Origin: Amphiura filiformis | Taxonomy: Eukaryota > Echinodermata > Ophiuroidea > Amphilepidida > Amphiuridae | Reading direction: 5' to 3' | DNA: 64,000 bases | Assembly (NCBI RefSeq): GCF_039555335.1 | Contig: NC_092636.1 | Span: 3,873,371 to 3,937,370, forward strand | Part shown: piece by piece, positions 1-11,703 of the stretch | Position numbering within the stretch: the first letter of the stretch is position 1 | Layout: every line of letters starts with the position of its first letter | Notes under the pieces: generated by a model | Database searches by the model: none | Told to the model about the DNA's origin: nothing | What the model saw: only the letters and a program-made list of their open reading frames with translations | Translations under genes and position numbers: made by a program

Positions 1-346
1 GCAGACGAAGTAGTGTGCTATCAGCAGTAGATAGCAGATGAAGTAGTGGAGTATCAGCAGTAGATAGTGGATGAAATAGTGGAGTATCAGCAGTAGATAG
101 CAGATGAAGTAGTGGAATATCAGCAGTAGATAGTTGATGAAGTAGTGCGCTATCAGCAGTATGTAGTAGATGAAGTAGTGTGCTATCAGCAGTAGATAGC
201 AGATGAAGTAGTGTGCTATCAGTAGTAGATATCAGATGAAGTAGTGGAGTATCAGCAGTAGATAGTGGATGAAGTAGTGTGCTATCAGCAGTAGATAGCA
301 GATGAAGTAGTGGAGTATACGTAGTAGATAGCAGATGAAGTAGTCT
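1..346 (-). repeat. 33-bp stem-loop satellite, array A (left part)
   Basis: About ten tandem copies of a 33-bp unit, in the orientation GATGAAGTAGTG followed by CTATCAGCAGTAGATAG. Some copies keep a perfect inverted repeat: at 181-201 TGCTATC, a 7-nt spacer, then GATAGCA. Others read GGAGTATC instead of GTGCTATC, which spoils one arm. The array runs off the left edge of the window and continues after the MITE at 347-1038. Orientation is opposite to arrays B, D and E. Confidence 0.95.
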
Positions 347-1038
347 CCCAGCAAACACAAAACGTTTTTGACATCATTCGCAAAAGGTTATAAAAGGTTG
401 TCAGAAAACGTTTAAATGTCGGGTTATATAAAGGGTATATTAAGGGTATAAAACGTTTTCATAACATTGAAAATCATTCTTTGATAATCTACTGCTCAGC
501 AAACAAAAATGTTTTACAGAAAACGTTTAAATGTTGGGTTATATAAAGGGTATAAAAACGTTTTAATAACATTCCAAAAACATTTTTGAAAACTTTATAC
601 AAAACATTCTAAACAGAATGTTATTTTGAGGTTGAAAAAATATTTTGCGAAAAATGTTTGCCCAAAATATTTGCAATAACGTTTTGAAAACGTTTTCATG
701 ACCTTTATATAACCCGACATTTAAATGTTATTAAAACGTTTTGAAAAAAACATTTTAAGAACATTTCTGTGTTTGCTGGGTGCAAATATTTTAACATAAT
801 ATTATTTAAGTGTTGACAAAATATTTGGCAAAAGATGTTTGCAAAAATAGTTTACAATAACATTTTGAAAACATTTTAAAAATATTGTTGTAGTGTGTTT
901 TCATACAAAACGTTTTAAAACGTTTTCATGACCTTTTATAACCCGACATTTTAATGTTATTAAAACGTTTTTATGTAAACCAAAAGCCAAAATATAACTT
1001 ATTAAAAACGATTTTAAAACGTTTTTGTGTTTGCTGGG
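347..1038. mobile_element. MITE with CCCAGCAAAC termini, inserted in satellite array A
   Basis: The element starts CCCAGCAAACACAAAACG and ends with the inverted version, CGTTTTTGTGTTTGCTGGG. Inside are several direct and inverted copies of an AAACGTTTT motif and of a block containing ATAACCCGACATT. There is no coding capacity. Satellite sequence lies on both sides, so it was inserted into the array. Flanks show only a CT dinucleotide in common, so the target duplication is at most about 2 bp. A shorter relative lies at 45399-45646. The superfamily cannot be assigned from the termini alone. Confidence 0.85.
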
Positions 1039-1112
1039 CTGCTATCAGCAGTAGATAGCAGATGAAGTGGAGTATCAGCAGTAGATAACATATGAAGTAG
1101 TGGAGTATCACC
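1039..1112 (-). repeat. 33-bp stem-loop satellite, array A (right part)
   Basis: Two further degenerate units of the same satellite continue directly after the MITE. The first again carries the full TGCTATC/GATAGCA inverted repeat at about 1040-1060. Confidence 0.9.
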
Positions 1113-1700
1113 AGTGAATTATGGTGAATCAAGCGGACAAAGCTGCAGTTAGAAGCGTAGACTAATTCGTGGTATCTGACCTTTGAATATCAGGAGTATG
1201 GATATCTTATATGAAGCAGGGTCATCAGCAATGGTGTTTTTATTTCAAACTGTGCGCCCACCATACCTTTCACGTGTACTTTATATGAGACAGGTTGTTC
1301 ATGTTGTTTGGCACGTGGGGTACACAATTATTGTTTCCTTCCATTCCGCCTCATTTATCATCACTTGGTTCTAACACTGTGTACCTTATACCAGCAGGTC
1401 TCTTGAGATGTGTCCCAAATCAGTGCACTCCTCCTTGTGCTCCAGAATGCAACGCAGAACAAACGTATAATACGGTATCCTGATTTAAAATCACAAATCG
1501 GCACGTCATTAGGACACTCACAAAGTGGGAAATAACTTGATGTCATTTATTTGAATGTAAAACCGGTTTACAATCTAATCCTTGAACATGTTGAATTGGT
1601 TTCAAATGCATTCTATTCAATTTCTAGAACGTGTTCAGATTTGTCCTAAATGCTATAGACATCTCCAATACATTCATCATAGACTGAGGTGTAAAAATCC
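1113..1700. other. spacer, no gene recognised
   Basis: Unique-looking AT-rich sequence. Its first 100 bases still hold traces of satellite motif (ATCAGGAGTATGGATATC, then ATGAAGCAGG). No ORF here has a credible domain or splice structure. Confidence 0.5.
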
Positions 1701-1821
1701 AATCTGTTACGTATTCTTCTTTTGTCTTAGTGGCCACGTAATGAGCCAAGCCTGTTAGGTATTGTATTTAAACATTGGTTCCCAGAGGAGTTGAAATTGA
1801 CTGCTGCCTAAAGGGGAGAGA
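1701..1821 (+). repeat. dispersed repeat, copy 1 (inverted partner at 9.7 kb)
   Basis: About 120 bp running from CTGTTACGTATTCTTCTTTT through ATGAGCCAAGCCTGTTAGG to GACTGCTGCCTAAAGGGGAG. The same block recurs in inverted orientation at 9684-9809 with high identity. It has no ORF and no obvious terminal repeats, so it may be the tail of a longer interspersed element. Confidence 0.8.
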
Positions 1822-3035
1822 CAAATAGCCACTTAATGAACGGCTAGTTGAACATTTAAAACAAATCAAGAACAGAATAATGGTCAACAGACACATGGGA
1901 AAATGGCAATTACCTATTGCCTATGGGTGAGTTTGATGGTGCTTAGTGCTAGTGCCTTCAAGACGAATACACCATTTTATATAGCAATTTTTATATAAAT
2001 ATCATCCGTGGGAATTTTGTCAATACAATTAAAGGAAATAGATATCTGCTAAGTCAGATGATTTCATTTGAATGAAAAAAAATGTTGTCCGCGCATTTTT
2101 TTTTTTGCGACAGGACTCATATGACCAACACATTCGGAAGAATGTTGAAAATAACTCCGTGGGAAACAATGATATTCTATTGAATTAGATGATATACATT
2201 TTTTTATTTGTACAAACAAAATAATATTACTTTGAATGTACGTTTCATAATTTAAAACCGTGCAGATCTATGGAACAATGTTCATGTCCAAGCTACTGGT
2301 TGATATATTATGTCTCTTGCCTCGGGGTCTCATGTCTATTAAATGTTCATAAGGCCAGTGTCCACTATGTCTCATGCCCCGAGGTCTCATGTCTATAATG
2401 TTTCATACTAATGCTATTTTTATGTCGCACAGTCTATTGATGTTATATCGTGAGGACGCGTGTCCAAGTAATAAGTATGGCTTTCAAACAGGCTTACAAC
2501 AAAAATTTTCTTCAGATGATCGACATTGGTTGTCCATGCCATTGACACCATATACTGGAGGAACATGAATGCAAAAGAGCATCGGACGCGAATTTGTCTT
2601 ATATTCCGCTGCAGATATGAATCTATAGCCCCATAGCCCTTGGTAATTAAAACTTATTTGCATTACTTGTGATGCACATCCCCACAACGTGTAAAATAAA
2701 GTGGTCAGTCTTTTTACAGATTACCAAACAGCTTCCGGGTGTGGTTTTCTGTGAATGGTAAGGATGTAAAGTTATAGCCATAAATAATTACCTTAATGAA
2801 TTTGTTAAATATTAATTACAATTAAACCGTGTAATACGATATGTTGGTCTTACAGATGTCCGTTGATGTCCGTTGCACCCACAACATAATTATGACATGG
2901 GATATAGATGGGCAGTGATAACAGTAATGTGCGCGGTAAAAATCACTCACAATAAGGATTTGAACATGAAGTATAGAACAGGCATGTTTATAATCTAAAT
3001 GAATTATTTATGAGTGATTTATTTATTTAACAATT
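1822..3035. other. spacer, no gene recognised
   Basis: AT-rich sequence with short ORFs only. Around 2320-2390 there is a local direct duplication of a motif containing TCTCATGTCTAT and GCC(T/C)CGGGGTCTCATG. Confidence 0.5.
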
Positions 3036-3600
<565 letters not shown>

Positions 3601-5520
3601 CTTCTATATACGTCGCAGAGAAAGTAATACACATACTATTATAGTTCTTAATTTAATTTCTCCTACCCTTAACTGTCAATCTTTTCTATGGAGTGTTTTG
3701 TGTAGAACGACATGCATATTAGTTTTTAATTAACAGTAACAAAGAATAATTTGACAGTTGATGCTTGTGATAAATGGTTGACGGTTTACAAAATATGCAA
3801 AAGGAATGAAATAAAAGAGTTTTGTGATCGGCCATTTATAATAACAAAAATAATTTAAACGTGTCCTCTGATTCTCAAAAGCCGTTGACTTCTTGATAGA
3901 GACAAATTTTCCAATTATATTGTCAATTTTCATTATTCGTTAAACGAATTCTTGTTTTGTTTTGTTTTTGTTTGGTTTGGGGTTTTTTTTGTTTTTTTTT
4001 GTTTTTTGTACTTTTGCAATATCAATTTTTTATGTTTGTTTCACAAAAATCCACTTAAAACACTTAATTGTCTTTTCATTTTGCATGTTATATATCCATA
4101 AGATAATGTGTCTTGTTTTGTATTCTGTTTGTTTATGTTTTGTATGTATGAGTAGGGATGTATGTGTAATAGTCCAAATCAACATTCATTTCCAATTAAC
4201 CATTGAAAATAAATGCTTTTAAATGTTTCTTTAAAAATGCATTGACCGTGTATATCATTAATGATGCAGCTAAATAAGCACACGCAGATTAAGCCACCAA
4301 AAATGTTTTATATTCCCAGCTTTATTCCACAATGTCCATTGATCATAATGAACTCCTACGGTCATTTGTATTTATGACAACGCTTCTAAATCAACTAACT
4401 TACAGAACTAGCGTAAAATTACCTGAATAACAAAGATCAGAAATGTCTTTACCCGGAAGCTCTTTCGTAAACTTACCCCATTGACCATAGGTAGGCGTGT
4501 GTTCAGGGCGTGCGATGGTCACTCACTATTCCGGCCCCATTTATAGATTTTACCCCTAAGCAACGCGAATCTAATATTTTGGTGAGATCCTAAACAATGT
4601 CCAATCGTAGCGGTGTGGTTTTAGAAGAAGGGTCGACCGGTGTTGGTCCCATAAAAGAAAGAGAAAATTATATTAAAAAGAAGCGATAACTATATGGCCA
4701 GATTTTTGGTCATCATTTGTTGGGGTTCCACCCCTCTGGTCATTTCATATTAAATTCTACACCTAATTGGGATTTTAGTTGGAAGGCATATATAAGGTCC
4801 GATAACTAAATTACAATAAATCTCAATTTTATTGACAGACCTTTACAGCTTTTAAGAAATTGAAGACGATCCGATTCCATATGAAGGTCAATCACTGGTT
4901 ACAACGCTGTTGGTGCTTTTAAAATATTCTTTTCGTGTCGTGGAATCATTTTCTTATAATTATTCAACACACTATATCATTGCGCATTTCAAAAAAAAGA
5001 TTTTATATAACGCTCTTATAAACTATGAGAACAGCTAATACTGACCAGATTCAAATAGCCTCATAATAGTTATCTTTAGATATAATAATTGAAGATTTGT
5101 ATCACTGCTAATGGATGAATGACGGGGAAAATGTTAAATGTATACTTTAAAAAGATTTAAAAAATATTCGTTCATAAAAATTGATCTGTGTTGGTCTCAT
5201 TAAGGATTGAAGCTGAACACTCTTGATCCAAACACGAAGAGTTTATTCCTACCTCTGAATTTTCAGATGCTCCATCTTTCACCAGTGAGAGTGCGAATGG
5301 GCATGTTCAAACTACCAAGAGTCTACGACGCTGTGATCAAGTCTAAGGTCAAAAGGTCACGGCCTGATGATACGCATCACAGTCTCACTCTCGCCGATGA
5401 AAGTATCGTCTGAAAATACCAAGTAAGGAATAAACTTTGTGTTTAGAATAAAACAATTTACGCTTATAATAAAAGTATGTTAAGTTTGAACAAATGTAAT
5501 CTCTGATATAAAAAAAGGTA
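3601..5520. other. AT-rich spacer, no confirmed gene
   Basis: Contains a T/G-rich run at about 3950-4010. A block at about 4416-4500 containing ACCCGGAAGCTCTTTCGTAA resembles 8551-8640. A short open stretch at 5267-5421 is discussed under findings. Nothing else is supportable. Confidence 0.5.
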
Positions 5521-5800
5521 TGGGCTATTCCATTTAAAATCCGCACTACCCCTGTGGAAGATTTTGGAAATATCTTCTACAGGGGAGTATGAATTTGAAA
5601 TGGAATGAATACATTTACAGCTCCATTTGAAATTCACCTTCCCTCTGTGGAAGATTCAGGTTGAATCTTTCTCAGAGGGTGCATGAAATTCCAATGGAGT
5701 TGCCTAGTGTGTTCATTCCATTTGAAATTCATATTCCCCCTCTAGAAGATATTTCCAAAATCTTCCACAGGGTAGTGCGGATTTTAAATGGAATGGCCCA
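5521..5800. mobile_element. foldback MITE, TGGGCTATTCC family
   Basis: An almost complete inverted repeat of about 280 bp. The left end TGGGCTATTCCATTTAAAAT is mirrored at the right end as ATTTTAAATGGAATGGCCCA, and an inner pair of arms centres on CCACAGAGGG. The arms include the motif CTGTGGAAGATT in both orientations. It is non-coding. Related but diverged elements lie at 43883-44070 and 54217-54392. Confidence 0.85.
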
Positions 5801-5859
5801 ATGCTGTCATTACGTGACAACTCTTTTTTGAATGAAAGTCAGTCTGAAGAGAGGAACTT

Positions 5860-6361
5860 TTATTGATATAGGATGATCATTATCAATGACCAATAATTGA
5901 CCATGTTGGTATAACGTGGCAAGTTTGATCTGAGACGCGTGTCATCTTCAACTCTTTTTCTGAAGAAAGGAACTTTCATTTTGTGGCGGTAATGATCCAC
6001 TCTCTTGATAATGACGAATTATAGTTGTCATTCTTTTGGGGTGAAATGTTACCACTCAAAAAGAGTTGCAGTTTCCACTATTTCAACTCTTTTTCATTTG
6101 GAGAGAACCATGTAGTTCATGTCAGAAAAAAGACCTCAGAAAAGACGTAAAATACTTGAATCCTTGTACATTCCACGGTATCGTTGGAAGTCCAGTAAGC
6201 ACATATGGCTAATTTGTAAACCCCGGCCATGCAGCCAACGGCAGATGACTCGGTGCCTCATTGAAGATGACACGCGTCTCCGATCAAACTTGCCACGTTC
6301 TCGAAATCTTATACCAACATGGTCAATTATTGGTCATTGATAATGATCATCTTATATTAAT
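5860..6361. mobile_element. foldback element with ~100-bp arms
   Basis: The left arm (about 5862-5965: GATGATCATTATCAATGACC ... GACGCGTGTCATCTTCAACT) is mirrored by the right arm at about 6262-6360 (GAAGATGACACGCGTCTCC ... GGTCATTGATAATGATCATC). Copies of AACTCTTTTT with neighbouring GAAAGGAAC recur between and just outside the arms. The 73-residue frame at 6119-6340 lies inside the loop and right arm and has no support as a gene. Confidence 0.8.
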
Positions 6362-7773
6362 TCAACTGGAAATTACATAAAAGATGATTTGATTTATTAA
6401 CAAATGTAATCAAAAGATTTATCATGTTTGTTTAAAAAACGTATTAATAAAATCAAATGGAGCTTATGGTCACTTTTGTCCAACTGTACGTCCATTAAAC
6501 CCATCTCTTTATCTTTTATATATCAATTTGGGACCAGCTAACGCGTGGCCGACAACTGGTCCATGACACGTACGTTGATCTTTTTTCTTTTATATCAATG
6601 GTCATTTTGGTTTAATATGCTTTAAAAATAACACAATGGACGCAAATGGTCCAAAATAATAATAAAAGTAGGAATAAGATAGATAGATTTGTACACAACG
6701 CAAACGTTGTTTTATCATAAGTATGACAAGCGACACCTGTCGACACTAAAGACTGTATATGAATATTTAACTACCATAGAGAAACTGATTAAGTTTTATA
6801 TGTTATTACTTATATTAATGATGCTATCTTACTTTTTCTTTGGATTTCAATCACGTTGTATTCAATATACTTTCATTTGAAGCAGGTGAAAACATATTAC
6901 CCAAACAAAATGAAACATAAGGAATGAAGATAGAAAAGATATTTTTTCCCATTTTAGATTTGACCTATTTATGATCAAACATTGGTTACAAGTTCAAAAA
7001 TGATTCAGATGTATTTGGTTTTATTATCTACATTTTGCGCTATTAGTTTCTCAAATTCACGATGTTAATAGGAACATATTTGTTCCGGCCCAAATGCTAC
7101 TGATAACCATTTATACAGAAATATGATATGCATGACTCTTAATAAAAGCATTATTTAATTTTTACTATTTAGATTTGGTATTTTACATTCAGTGTAAAAT
7201 CAAAATTCACTGATTAAAAAAGGATTATGACTTTTTGAACATTGGCAAATGGCATTTTTATTTTTTTAAAGTGACTTACATAAAGAAAAGTTATTTGTAT
7301 TAGCATAAGAAACAACAAGCTCGTTAAGGCTTATGTCTTGGGATCTCAGCCGTTTTCCCACGCACATAAGATTGTCATTTTGGTTGGTTGATGGGCTTTT
7401 AGTGCGCTATTTGAATTTTGATTTCATCAATTATGTTTGAATCAATGATTTCTAATAATATAATTTTCTCGCCCCGATAAACATTTATCAGACTTTCACA
7501 TTTGCTCTTCTTCTGTTACAAAGTGAATTTCAAGCATGTCGGGTTTTTAACCTCCAATATTTATCTATAGCTTTTAAAATATGAGTGTACTGTTAATAGT
7601 CCTGTTTGTAGATATGATAGTTCCGCCTTTGTCGGCTATTTTGACTTGGTGGGATTTTTTAAGACGGTGTTTAACATTTGTTTTATGAAATTTATTGAAA
7701 TTTTGTTGAAAATTTGTTGAAAGTAAAAGATATATTTTAAGAGATATATTGATGAACGAGGCAAAAGCTATAT
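6362..7773. other. AT-rich spacer, no gene recognised
   Basis: No ORF over 75 residues, no recognisable domain, and no inverted or tandem repeat of note. Confidence 0.5.
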
Positions 7774-8112
7774 CACTGCAAAAACAGCAAAGCAACACTT
7801 AACAAACACTTTAACACTTGATAAACACTTGTTTGTACAGTGAAGGTATGGGGGTGTGAATTTATAAACACTCAAATAACGCAAAAACGCAAAAAACAAT
7901 GAAGATGTTTATGTTTTTTAACACAAGATAGTGTTTAAAAGCACACTTTTAACACTATCTTGTGTTAAAACCTAAACATCTTCATATTTTAAAACGTGTT
8001 TCAGTGTTATTTGAGTGTTTATAAATTAACACCCCTATACCTTCACTGTACAAACAAGTGTTTATCAAGTGCTAAAATGTTTATAAAGTGTTGCTCTGCT
8101 GTTTTTGCAGTG
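7774..8112. mobile_element. long foldback MITE, CACTGCAAAAACAGC termini
   Basis: Nearly the whole 339-bp element is one inverted repeat. CACTGCAAAAACAGCAAAGC at the left is mirrored by GCTCTGCTGTTTTTGCAGTG at the right. The arms meet near 7930-7970, where TTTTAACACAAGATAGTGTT faces its complement. There is no ORF. The termini resemble the CACTG.../...CAGTG ends at 28961-29155, but the flanks do not give a clean target duplication. Confidence 0.88.
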
Positions 8113-8659
8113 TAAGTTGAAATGATTTATTTGAAATATCCTTACATATTACTTTTGTATAGACAAAGAAATAAATACACTTGAGCATTGTTGAGTGGGA
8201 AAGAGAGAGACACTGTGGACCAAAAAGAACACGCAAATGATACATAGTTTACCACTTGTGGGGGAGAGAAGTGATTTCATAAATGTATACTTCCGTTACA
8301 TCTTATAGCAAAGCGCAACTTAACACTTTTCATTAATACTGTATATATTATTATTTCAAATAAGTAATCAATTCTCTTTGATTAAAATGTTAATAAATGA
8401 TATTGTTTTATTTACCATGCAAATTATGCTATAAAGTAAAATAATATTTACATACAAAAAAAAGAAAATCTCCCCTCAGGACAATGCATTATAATAAACG
8501 ATTTATTTGTAATTAATATCTAAATATTCACAATTGTTATTGTTTAAAGATATAAAATTACCTTCAAACAATGGCTAGCTGACCACACCCGGAAGCTGTT
8601 TCGTAAGCTAACCTCATGGTCTGACCACTCGTTGCATGGCCTTTTTTTTAATACCAGGC
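8113..8659. other. AT-rich spacer
   Basis: No gene seen. The end of this stretch (8551-8640) holds the dispersed block with ACCCGGAAGCTGTTTCGTAA, also present in diverged form near 4440. Confidence 0.5.
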
Positions 8660-8965
8660 TGCATGGTTTATTTTACCTTGCGTTGAGCTCAATTTAAAAT
8701 TCAATCGCTCATAAGCAATTGCTTATAGTCGATGAACTGTTTTGTGCACCTTATTAGTCAGCGAACGGTCAATCGCTCACCGCTAGCGAGTAAAGTATAG
8801 AGTCTGCGTTCGTTTTTGTTTTTCCATCCATGCTTTAAGCTCAATTTAAAAATTCATTCGCTTTTGATGAGCGAATGCTTCTTACCTATCTTAGTCAACG
8901 AACTGACGTGTATCGCTCATTGTTAGCGAGTGCACTATAAATTCTGCGGTTTTTTGTTTTTTTGT
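8660..8965. repeat. diverged tandem duplication, ~150-bp unit
   Basis: Two successive units share, in order, GAGCTCAATTTAAAA/AAGCTCAATTTAAAA, AATCGCT/ATTCGCT, TTAGTCA(G/A)CGAAC, ATCGCTCA, GTTAGCGAG/GCTAGCGAG and a TCTGCG(G/T)T-TTTTTG tail. The copies differ at many sites, so the duplication is old. No coding potential. Confidence 0.7.
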
Positions 8966-9683
8966 GGTTTTTTTACCAGAGAAGATGTAAGAAATATTAT
9001 TCTCTGGTTTTACCAACCCAATTAGTATTGATGCTTTCTACCCCTCAAAAAAGGTAAATAAAGGCGTTTCTTAACGTATTTAGTGTTTTTGCTCCTTAGT
9101 ATCAGTTCGATTCAATATAAATTTGAGTTTTCTGAAATTCTGATAATTATTTAAACAGATGCTGGACTACTGTATGTAATATATTTTGCGCTGGGGAGGG
9201 TTAAAGTGTATGTATCGGTCAACTACCACCATTTACGATCACCAAGCATCTTTGTTTCTTTGTTACCGGACATATGTATATGTGTCGAGCGTCGGTTGGG
9301 GTGTGTGTTGGGTGTAGGGGGTGTTGGGGTGTAATGACATGTTCATCAAAACAAACGTTTACTGTATTGATGGCATTTTGTTATAAGATGGCAGTCACCC
9401 TCCCTTCACAAAAATGAAATAAGAGATTTTTATTTCTATTTTTGACAAAAAAATAGAATAAGAGATTTTCTATTAATAAAGCACACGCCTGTTGCAAAAT
9501 TAATTTAATTATGCAATAATTGAAAAATTATTCACATAGAATATTGAAGATGTCGTCTAATTTACTCTTACATATTGAGACAAAAGCAATTGACATTTCC
9601 ACACAAATCGTGCTGACGCTTGCGTTTTATACTCTTTCCAATGTTCTATATCTGTAGTTTATAGGGATGTTCTTAAACTGTGT
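8966..9683. other. spacer with a G-rich tract
   Basis: No gene recognised. About 9288-9335 is G/T-rich with repeated GGTGT and GGGGT groups. Confidence 0.5.
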
Positions 9684-9809
9684 TTCTCCTCCCCAGGCAG
9701 CAGTCAATTTCAAGTCCTCTGGGAACCAATGTTTAAATACAATACCTAACAGGCTTGGCTCATTACGTAGCCACTAAGACAAAAGAAGAATACGTTAGTA
9801 ACAGATTGG
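9684..9809 (-). repeat. dispersed repeat, copy 2 (inverted)
   Basis: Inverted copy of 1701-1821. CCCAGGCAGCAGTCAATTTC through CCTAACAGGCTTGGCTCATT to AAAAGAAGAATACGTTAGTA is the reverse complement of the first copy with few differences. Confidence 0.8.
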
Positions 9810-11703
9810 CTTCTTACAACACCTCATTTGATGATTATCGTGTGTGTTTGTAGAGCAATGATAGGAGTTTTATAGAGGATGTCTTGGGAGTGTTTTAATC
9901 GTGGTACATCACTCATTAGGTATTGTGGAAAACATACCTAATGTGTGATGTATGTATAGAAGGCAGAGCTCTGGTATGGACACACTTTCAACTGATTCTC
10001 GGCAATGATATTTCGAAGGTTCCTTTTATAATCTGTGATTTGCCCCGATGGGTTCTTAATGTTGGGTTGTTAAATTTGACAAAAAATATACCTAAAATAT
10101 ACAAATTGTTGATCAAAATTACCGTGAATTTGTCAAGAATTGCACTATTTCCATTTCTTTGAGTAAATATTGAAAAGAAACACCCCATTTCTAAACCAGT
10201 TTTCTGGAACTTGCTGCCCAAAGTTATACCAAAAAGCCTGAAAACACATCTCAAATCTGCCGCACATGCCGGTATGCCCATCCTTCCACTATAAAAACCT
10301 CCCCTGATCATCTTGTCCCCACCAGCTCCACTAGTTGCCCAATTCGTCACCATTCGACGTTTTTGTTGTCGTTTGTTGAAGTCGTCACACACCATCGTGA
10401 ATGATAAACTACATGTCATCGTATATTCATCAAATTTCTTTGAGTCCATACTTTTAAACCCTATGGAAGTATTAATGTTTCTCTGATTTCCCGTTAGTGA
10501 GCAGGATGAATATGGTAGTAAAGTGGACAAATGTGTGAATCACTTAGTGCTAAATCAGGCGGAATAGTTAGCTGTCAGTATGGGACTAATCATTGTGTAC
10601 CCTCACGTGCCGTGCAACCTGTTCCCATTTTACACAACATGGCTAACGCGTGGACTATCATAAGATCACCATACCTCAAAATCACTGCCACAATTCTTCT
10701 TTAAATAAAGGCGTCTCCGACGCGTGTGTGGTGCGTATGTATACAAATAAAGTAAATGACGTAATTTCGCCGGACATTCATGATACGACTTACTTAGTTT
10801 TGACGCTTGCGCGTGTGCATCTATCACCCCCCCCCCCCCCCCCCCTTCCCGACAATAAACGTGTTTACGAGCATTTGGATCCAGGAGTTGGATATGTAAA
10901 GAAACATGTTTTTTAGTTTTGGAAACAGATTTACTCAAATCTGTACATGTACGAAGATGCATACCCGGAGTGTTAGGTCATGTTCGACTAAAGTATGGGG
11001 ATATATCATATTAAGATATTTCAAACTACATTGTACATCAATAAGCCGTACCCTGTTCGGACTTAAAAGACAAATAAATTGCCCCTTCTCTCAACTTCTT
11101 ATCCTATAAAAACTAAAACCTACAAACTTTTATTTTGTTAAAAAACGAAAGTGGATAAAGAAAACCGAACCAAACTAAAACTAAATTTAAAACTAAGGAG
11201 AGAACCATTTTAATCGTATGTGAGAAAATTGAAACAAAACATATCGATATTACTATTCATAATAATATCTCTGAAATGTAGCGCAAACACGCCATTGTCT
11301 GTACCAAACTAACGGAATATTTTAAAACTATCCCGTATCTCTTAGATGACTCGGACCTGTGAGAAAGTGTAATCAGCCATCTTCAGAATAACAGTTAAGT
11401 GAAAGTATTGTGAAGTGAGCGTGATAATTTGCTGTAGCAGTTTAAAAGAATGGAGTGAGATGGATGAGAATCGGTTTCTAGATAGTCTGTTGAAGCCATT
11501 AAATGGAAGACTAATGATTGTGTAAATAAATTTGATGTGAAACCGATTGGTGGTAGTATGATGATATTGATGAATAATGATGATGAGGTTTTGATGTTGA
11601 AACAAAAGAAGTGCCAGACTTGACAGAGAGTGATGGGAAAGTATAGTACAGGAAAACGTTGTGTTATCTTGTTTATTTATACTTTCACTGTAACTTGTAA
11701 TCA
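9810..11703. other. spacer, no confirmed gene
   Basis: Holds a run of 19 C at 10827-10845. A 180-residue minus-strand frame at 9988-10530 has no recognisable domain. On the plus strand, about 10180-10260 faintly resembles the C-terminal end of a LINE reverse transcriptase (a Trp followed shortly by Leu-Leu-Pro), but this is too weak to call. Confidence 0.4.

Noticed and set aside
9988-10530. 180-residue minus-strand frame
   Set aside because: Longest non-repeat frame outside the predicted gene, but it has no recognisable domain, signal, splice context or repeat of conserved residues; length alone is not enough.
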